This document shows positions 58,193-64,000 of a stretch of DNA of 64,000 bases, one piece after another (the stretch's first letter is position 1; each line of letters opens with the position of its first letter). Source of the stretch: Russula earlei (Eukaryota > Basidiomycota > Agaricomycetes > Russulales > Russulaceae); contig JAGFNK010000158.1 of assembly GCA_025769875.1 (NCBI GenBank), forward strand, positions 43,117 through 107,116, in the 5' to 3' direction. Made by a program: the position numbers and the translations under genes. The notes beneath the pieces were generated by a model that was given only the letters and a program-made list of their open reading frames with translations, was not told where the DNA came from and did no database searches.

Positions 58193-59128
58193 ATGCCGCA
58201 AGCATGCTCACACTCACAGGCGCAGTCGCAAGAGCTCATCAACGTCACACTGCTCCTCATCGGAAACTCATCCGTGGGGAAGAGCAGCCTAAAGCTCCAT
58301 TTCTCCGATAAGCAGTGGCTGCCTGAGGACGAGGCCAGCGCGACGATTGGCGTTGACTTTCGGGTGAGGTGGCACATGCCTTTTCCTGCCTTCTCTCCCC
58401 GCCCCGCCCCGCCCCTCCCCCCCCCCCTTCTGTCAGTCCCATTCTCTTTCGCTTACTCAACGATGACGTCGTTTGTCGCTGTTGTTGCTGTTTCGCTCCC
58501 ACAGGTCGATGTGGCACTCCGCTTGCGATTAGGCGCATAAAATGGAGGTCCATGGGTGAAGGGTCAAGATGAGTATATGGGTGCATGCACGCCTGTATGT
58601 AAGGAAGGAGAGAGACGCTGAATGTCGCAGGACGTGCTGCAGGATACTGCGGGCCAAGAATGCTTCCGCACTATCATGGCGTTGTACTACCACGCCGCGC
58701 ATGGTGTCATCCTTGGTATGGATCCTCCTCCGTGTTCTCGTCTCATCTCCTCTCGCGTGCGCGCTCATATCATATCATATACGTCAGTGTACAACGTGTC
58801 GAGTCGCGAGGTGTTTGAGGCACTCCCACTCTGGCCGGAGGAGTTCGGGAACTATGTCCCGCTGGAAGTTGTCAAGGTCGTCGTCGGTAACAAGCTGGAC
58901 TAGGTAAATACAATTGAACAACCAAACATCTCCATCCAATCCCAACCTCACTACCCCAAACATCCTTCTCTGCCAACAAGAATACTCCAGACAGGTGCCC
59001 ACAGCGGGAGGCACGGGGTTCGCGGCGCGCTCGGGATGCCTCTTCGTCGAGGCGTCCGCCAAGACGGCCATGGGCATGATGGAGGCGTTCAGCGAGGTCG
59101 TCACGCACATCATCGACATCCTGACCAC
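58193..59128 (+). pseudogene. Rab-family small GTPase pseudogene
   Basis: From the ATG at 58193 the Rab order can be followed: NVTLLLIGNSSVGKSSLK (P-loop), EDEASATIGVDFR (switch I), RVKMSIW and DTAGQECFRTIMALYYHAAH (switch II), VYNVSSREVFEALPLW, VKVVVGNKLD (the NKxD motif) and GCLFVEASAKTAMGMMEAF (the SAK motif). It looks Rab18-like. Lesions: TGA before RVKMSIW (near 58553, CGA expected), TAG directly after NKLD (58901-58903, Lys expected), and a damaged splice acceptor before the next exon (about 58977-58980, where aag follows aac instead of an AG at the right phase). It lies next to the right arm of an inverted duplication. Not functional as read. Confidence 0.8.
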
Positions 59129-59775
59129 GGAATCGTGTGCGTGCAGGTGTCATTGTGTCGCAGCGTCGTCCGCTTTCTTTCGTATTATGCTTCCTCTTTC
59201 TCGTTCATTGTTCGTCCTACCTTTCCACCTCGCCACTCCTTGATCGCCACCTGCTTCCACAGCTGTACGCGAGAGCTCGAAGCCCAGACATCTCGTGGCT
59301 TTTCCTCGCACGCGATCCCTGATCGCTGCCTTGTCACTTGCCTCGCGTCCTCGTTCCAGTCCTCTGCAAAAGTACATTTATTTTAAATTTTTAATAAATG
59401 GTCATGTTGGTCTCAGTACATTTGTTGTTTCTGTTCATGCATTGTGCTGGTTTCTTTTTGGCATGGGTTTGACACCTGAGTGTTGATATCACGATGATGT
59501 GATTTCTGCTTCAAGAATTGGTACAACAGTGAAAAAAATAGTGTCTCTGGGGTCCTTGATCACTTTTCTCACTCAGATGCTTACAAATGTGTGCTGTTTC
59601 ATGTCGGAAAATTGGGAGGGCAATTATAATGGATTTTATTGCATTATATTGTGATTATATTTAAATATAATGCTATAAAATCCAATATAATTGCCCTCCC
59701 AATTTTCTGACACACATCAGAAACAGGGACAGGCCAGCATAACAAGCGCCAGTCCCTGTTGCCATATGAGGTGAT
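59122..59775 (-). repeat. Right arm of an inverted duplication
   Basis: This is the inverted partner of 55985-56890. It starts in the last Rab-like exon (tgaccacggaatcgtgtgc matches cgtgtgattccgtggcc of the left arm) and ends near agtccctgttgccat (59752), which pairs with atggcaacagggac (56001). It lacks the CACGA MITE but carries the small MITE at 59595-59725. Confidence 0.85.
59595..59725. mobile_element. Small palindromic MITE (131 bp)
   Basis: The ends read TGTTTC...GGAAAATTGGGAGGG and CCCTCCCAATTTTC...GAAACA and pair with each other. The AT-rich interior also folds (ggattttattgcattatatt with aatataatgctataaaatcc). The left arm of the inverted duplication has gtgtgc joined directly to the ggacaggcc region, without this piece. 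It therefore inserted after the duplication, or was lost from the left arm. The superfamily is unknown. Confidence 0.75.
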
Positions 59776-60639
59776 TATCAAAGATTTCTTCCACGTGGGC
59801 TTGCTTAACTTTTATTTTAGGCCCAACCAAGATTTGAAACTTGAACTTGGAACTTGAATTTTGGGATTAGCTGGGAGTGACAGAGTGACAGAAGTGATGA
59901 AAGTGACATAACATATATGATTAACTAATATCAGTTGTTTTTGTCTGTAAACTTTAATTAGCATTGTGATGTGCCCAAAATACTTTTATGCCCTCTGAGT
60001 TCATCCAAGTCACAGCCATGTTTTCTTCCAATTCTGAGTCATCCTGTCTGTCCCCTGGTCAATGCCATCCCCTGATCAATGCTATGGCTGATTACCCTGA
60101 TCAGAGGAGGCTGTATTGACAGCAGTGTTAATATCTATTCAATCTTAATTGCCGCTCTAGTGATAGAGTTGCTTGATATAGTTCAAGCACTAGACTTTGA
60201 ATCCTTTGATATTATCTCAGGAAGAGTAAGTGTAAGAGATGAGAAGGGCCTCTTTCACTTTAGAGCAGTGACTTTTGTTTGTAGAGAGTTTTTGATAAGA
60301 TAGTTATTTCTTGTAAAAGAGTAAGTCGAGTGTGAGGCTCAACTCTTGGTACATTCAAGTATTTATACAATATCTCAATAATGGCTGATCCAATTTGTAC
60401 GAAACTTGGGGAGCACATAACTGAAACCCAGTAGTATCCAAAATTGTAAAGCGCAATCTGAAAGCATCAGAAACGACTCACATGTGAGTCATCCTTTCCT
60501 AGTATCTGTCATCAGCTCAGTAAGCAGTCACTAAGCATGAATCAGCAAATCAGTAAGCAAATCAGTAAGCAGCAGTAAGCAGAATTGAGTAAGCAAGCAT
60601 AGGTAACCAAACAGGCAAGAATGCAAACCGAGTCCTAAC
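59776..60639. other. AT-rich region, possible LTR remnant
   Basis: No gene was recognised. Around 60110-60400 the sequence looks LTR-like in the minus direction (a tataaata-type box at about 60360-60370), which would fit the 3' end of the minus-strand copia element next to it. No second copy was found in the window to prove it. A short agtaagca-type repeat lies at 60520-60600. Confidence 0.3.
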
Positions 60640-63337
60640 ACTCCAGGAAGCAGTGTGAAGGTCAATGGATCAGATGGTAAGCTTTGTGGTTTTGGGCATA
60701 CCCAAGGAATGTGCACACTAATGACTTTGCAGCCAATTTGCTACATTTTTTGGTCAGGATGTGTATGGATGTGTGGGAGCCAAAAACATGGAGGTGGGAA
60801 ACATCAGGTTTATTTCTGCTCCAGGCTTCCTCTGGTGTGATGTCTCCAAGTGCATGTGTTGGAGATGTTGCACAGCATACAGTGCAACTAACAGGCCAAG
60901 CAACCCACCTTAGAGGTTGTGCTAATGCTCAAGTGATATTGGGGTGTAGAGTGATGTGTATACTCGTCTACATGTATGGTATTTATACCTCTATGACCCA
61001 GGGCTGTTCCTAAGTCCAAAAGAGGTGACTACAGGTGTCCACTATATCGCGCACATAGTGATGCGTGATGTGGAAATGTTCTAGACACAGCGTAAGGCTG
61101 CATCTTGTGATAGATAGCATAGTATGCATAACCCTATTGCCATAAGCGCATATGCTAAAGTTCTGTCTAACACATAACATCATCTATGAGTGGATCTTGA
61201 ACCTTGTATGAAGGTCTTCGCCTTCTTTGATCTGTTCAGGTTCCGGTTCAACAGGAGAGATGTTGTGCAGAAGGGCAGCATGTTGAAGTGTGACATACCA
61301 GAATAATTCTGGTAGGCTGGCATCACTCAGCATTGCACGGACCTTGTCAAGTAAGGTGCAGTTCATGCATCCAGCAACACCATTGTGCTGGGGGGTGTCT
61401 GGCATTGTAAGCTCTTGCCTGATCCCCTTGCTTTCCAGATGGTTTTTGACTTCATGGCCAATATATTCACCTCCTCCATCACTGTGAAGAACTTTCATGT
61501 GGTGGCCAGTTTCCAGTTCAGCATGCACAATGGATGCTTGGAGGTGGTGTGTGATGTCACTTTTGTGGTGTAACCCTTTAACAAATACTTTTTGAGATTT
61601 ATCATCTGTGAAGGTGACGAAATACTTGGAGCCTTTATATGAGTGTGTTGGCATCTTTCCACAGATGTCTGAGAAGATGTGGCCAAGCACTGTGTTGGCG
61701 CACATTTCAGTGGACTTTTGGATGTCAAGGTGTGTTTGTTTGCCTTTGATGCAGGGCTCACAGAGTGTGGTAGGTGCACTGTTTGAGATTTCCATTCCTT
61801 TTACCATCCCTTTTCTGACCATGCACATTACAGTGTCAATGTTAAGGTGGCCTAATCAATGATGCCAGGTGTTGATGTCAGCTTTGGAGGCTGTGCAGCA
61901 CACAATTAAGGCAGTCTCATCTGTGGACTGCATGTCTTTGCCCTCAGCTGGGAAGCTTTTGACGCATGCAATCTGGGCTGTTTCTGGGGTGACAGTTCTC
62001 ATGTTCATAACATAGAGTTTTCCCTGGATTTGCCCATTGCAGATGAGTGTTCCCTTTTGGTTGAATAGCTGACAACTTTTCCCAGTGAAATGGATATCAG
62101 CACCACACCAAGAGAGTTGGGCAACTGATAGCAAATTTCTGTTAAGCTCTGGGACAAAGAGTATGTTGCGGAGTATGGCATTGTGCCAGTGTCCATTTGC
62201 ATTCATGCAGACGGGGATGTGCCTGAATCCAGTGGCATGGATGACACTGTCATCACCCAGAGTGATGCATAATGGCGGCATGAGGGTGGAGAAAGTGGAG
62301 AACCACTTGCCGTTACAGCTCATGGTGTGTGATGCACCAGAGTTGACTATCCAGCAATACTGACTGGGCTGTATAGTGTGTGCTCAGAGAGTGAACACAA
62401 CATTTGGATAGGAAGATGGGTCTGTGGCAATTGCACTGAAGAGTTGAATGTCATTGCTGGTTGTCTCAGCAACTGCAACCTTTGCAGATGAGGAGGTTGC
62501 CACAGCAGTGGAGGCAGGTGTGGCTGCCTTTGCTTGCTCCTTCTTCAATTTCCAGCATTCCTTTACATCATGGCCAGGGATATTGCAGTGAGTGCAATGT
62601 TTAGTCTTACCTTTTTGCTTATTTTTTCCCTTTGCTTTCTTAGTGGCTTTGGTGAAGAATGCAGTGGCACTTGTTCCAGAAGCATTCATGCAGCATTGCT
62701 CTTTGTTGATGATTTGGGATTTGATAAAATCAGTGGAGATTTTGGAGACTTTAGTGGTGCAAAGGATGGTTTTAAGAGTGGCCATGGATTCCAGGAGTGT
62801 TTGAAGGAGGATGTACATGAGGAGCTTGTCCTCAATTGGGAAACCAAGTGTGGTGAGTGTTTGCAAGCAACATAACAGCCTGTTGAGTTGGGGTTCAATG
62901 GGTTCATCCTTGGACAGTGTGCCTTGGAATAACTCCTCTATGAGGTGAGTGATGCTTTGTTCACCAGTGCCTTCATAGTGGGCTGACAGCTTGTCCCAGC
63001 ATTCTTTGGCTGTTTTGGCATCAAGGACAGAGTTCAGGGGCTCATTTTTTAGTGTTAAGCATATTTGAGCATGTGCCTCACGGTCTTGGTAAAGCCAGTC
63101 TTCAGAGCCAGTGGGGTCACTGCTTGGGTTGGGTTTGGTGTAGATCCCATCAACTACTGTCCAGAGTTCTCAAGTTTTGAGAACTGTTCGGATGCGGAAC
63201 TTCCAGGACTGGAACTTGGTCCCTTCATCATCAAGGAAAGGCATGTCATAGTGGTGTGAGTTAGCCTTTGAAGTAGTTTTCATGGCTCCTGCAGAAGGGG
63301 CATTTCCGCTGTTTGGTGAGGATGTACTGGTACTCAT
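60640..63337 (-). mobile_element. Truncated and mutated Ty1/copia element
   Basis: From the ATG at 63337 on the minus strand: MSTSTSSPNSGNAPSAGAMK, then YDMPFLDDEGTKFQSWKFRI, an in-frame TGA near 63175, and the rest of Gag (YQDREAHAQICLTLKNEPLN, LHLIEELFQG-like). The zinc knuckle CTHCNIPGHDVKEC lies near 62610-62570. The protease-integrase spacer follows (NILFVPELNRNLLSVAQL), then integrase (CEPCIKGKQTH, FVTFTDDKSQKVF, LHSDGGGEYIG, MPDTPQHNGVAGCM). After a break near 61180-61080 come VSHLHVFGSHTSIH and SLVCTFLGYAQNHKAYHL (about 60780-60670). RT and RNase H are missing. A dead, 3'-truncated copy; its LTRs were not found. Confidence 0.8.
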
Positions 63338-64000
63338 TTGCTATGATGTTTCATTCTTAGTTCTGGGTGTGTTTAGATGTTGACTTGTTTTGTCTAGAGA
63401 CACACAGGTCTCATAATCTGTAGCAAATGCTCAGTCTTATTGTAGAAGACTATTAAAGAGTGTTCTAACCTGTAGCAAATGCTAAAGGAGTAATTAGTTA
63501 TGTGTGCAAAGTAAATGAGTGTGTGACTGACCTCAGTCTGGTGGATTTTGTTCCACTAAAGGCGAAAACACATGGAGCGCCTTCACAGTGTGACACACTC
63601 CACCTCTGGGATTTGGAAGGACCCAGGACAAAATTTTTGGAGAACCCCCCCTTTGTGGGGGATTTTGCCTAACATGTTTCAGGAATCTTAGTCTTGATCC
63701 CATGTGTGCTCCACTAGCCCCTGATTGCTCATACTAAAAGTCAAAAACCCAAAACCTAATTTACTGTCTCAGATATGGATTGCAGCAAGAAAGTCCTAAC
63801 TCTCAAAAGGGACACCACAGAGCTTGCCCAATGCAAGCTCAATGCCATAGCTAAAGGCCACAGAGGCAACTTTGTTTTTACTTAGCCTGAGAAGAGTTTT
63901 CCATACAGTTTCATAAAATTTACAATCAGTATTTACAAATATCATACACACAAAATGTACTTAAGAGCTCAAAAATGAACCAAGAGGAATAAGAGAGAAA
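63338..64000. other. 5' leader side of the minus-strand copia element, to the window end
   Basis: Upstream of the Gag start on the minus strand. It may contain the untranslated leader and 5' LTR, but no repeat partner is visible in the window. A direct repeat of ctgtagcaaatgct occurs at about 63418 and 63471. No gene was recognised. Confidence 0.3.

Overview
The window is nuclear DNA from a filamentous basidiomycete, most likely an agaricomycete. Genes are broken by many 40-70 nt GT-AG introns. There is a Goodbye-NACHT-ankyrin STAND protein, FunK1-type kinase remnants, a Tad1-like LINE and Ty1/copia elements. CT-rich tracts precede some start codons, and there is no operon structure.

Left gene block (1-10.4 kb): the 3' end of an unknown gene, PET100 (cytochrome oxidase assembly), the DNA polymerase delta second subunit (POL31/POLD2), a secreted cupredoxin-like GPI-type protein, a HID1-family protein, and on the minus strand a chromodomain protein with a 7-nt micro-exon.

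Repeat block 1 (11-22.4 kb): a decayed FunK1 kinase piece, then copy A of a coding-like segment that recurs at 31.4-40.3 kb. Next comes a TIR DNA element (12871-22362). Its right TIR is split by a 7.8-kb LINE with a poly-A tail and a 12-bp target-site duplication.

NLR locus (23.1-29.8 kb): a fungal NLR-like protein (Goodbye, NACHT, winged-helix-like linker, ankyrins). Its ankyrin domain has 37 consecutive nearly identical 33-residue repeats (99 nt each). This is the most striking locus in the window. Its diversity is confined to a few positions per repeat.

Repeat block 2 (30-42.7 kb): segment copy B is interrupted by a nearly intact copia retrotransposon (32369-37168; 260-bp LTRs, 5-bp TSD, one in-frame stop), by an internally deleted LINE that kept both ends (37366-38499; 17-bp TSD), and by a third element with inverted ends. 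A broken FunK1 kinase gene follows.

Right gene block (42.7-55.5 kb): a RAD57-like recombinase paralogue with a GC-AG intron in the Walker A loop, an unresolved GC-rich locus, ATG8, DIS3, processing alpha-glucosidase I (GH63) and a small four-exon membrane protein. DIS3 and the glucosidase are divergent, 142 bp apart.

Right repeat block (56-64 kb): an inverted duplication flanks a Rab pseudogene. Each arm carries a different foldback MITE and acts as the empty site for the other. A truncated minus-strand copia element runs to the window end. The housekeeping genes look intact; the TEs, the FunK1 pieces and the Rab gene carry stops and frameshifts. All exon boundaries were read by eye.
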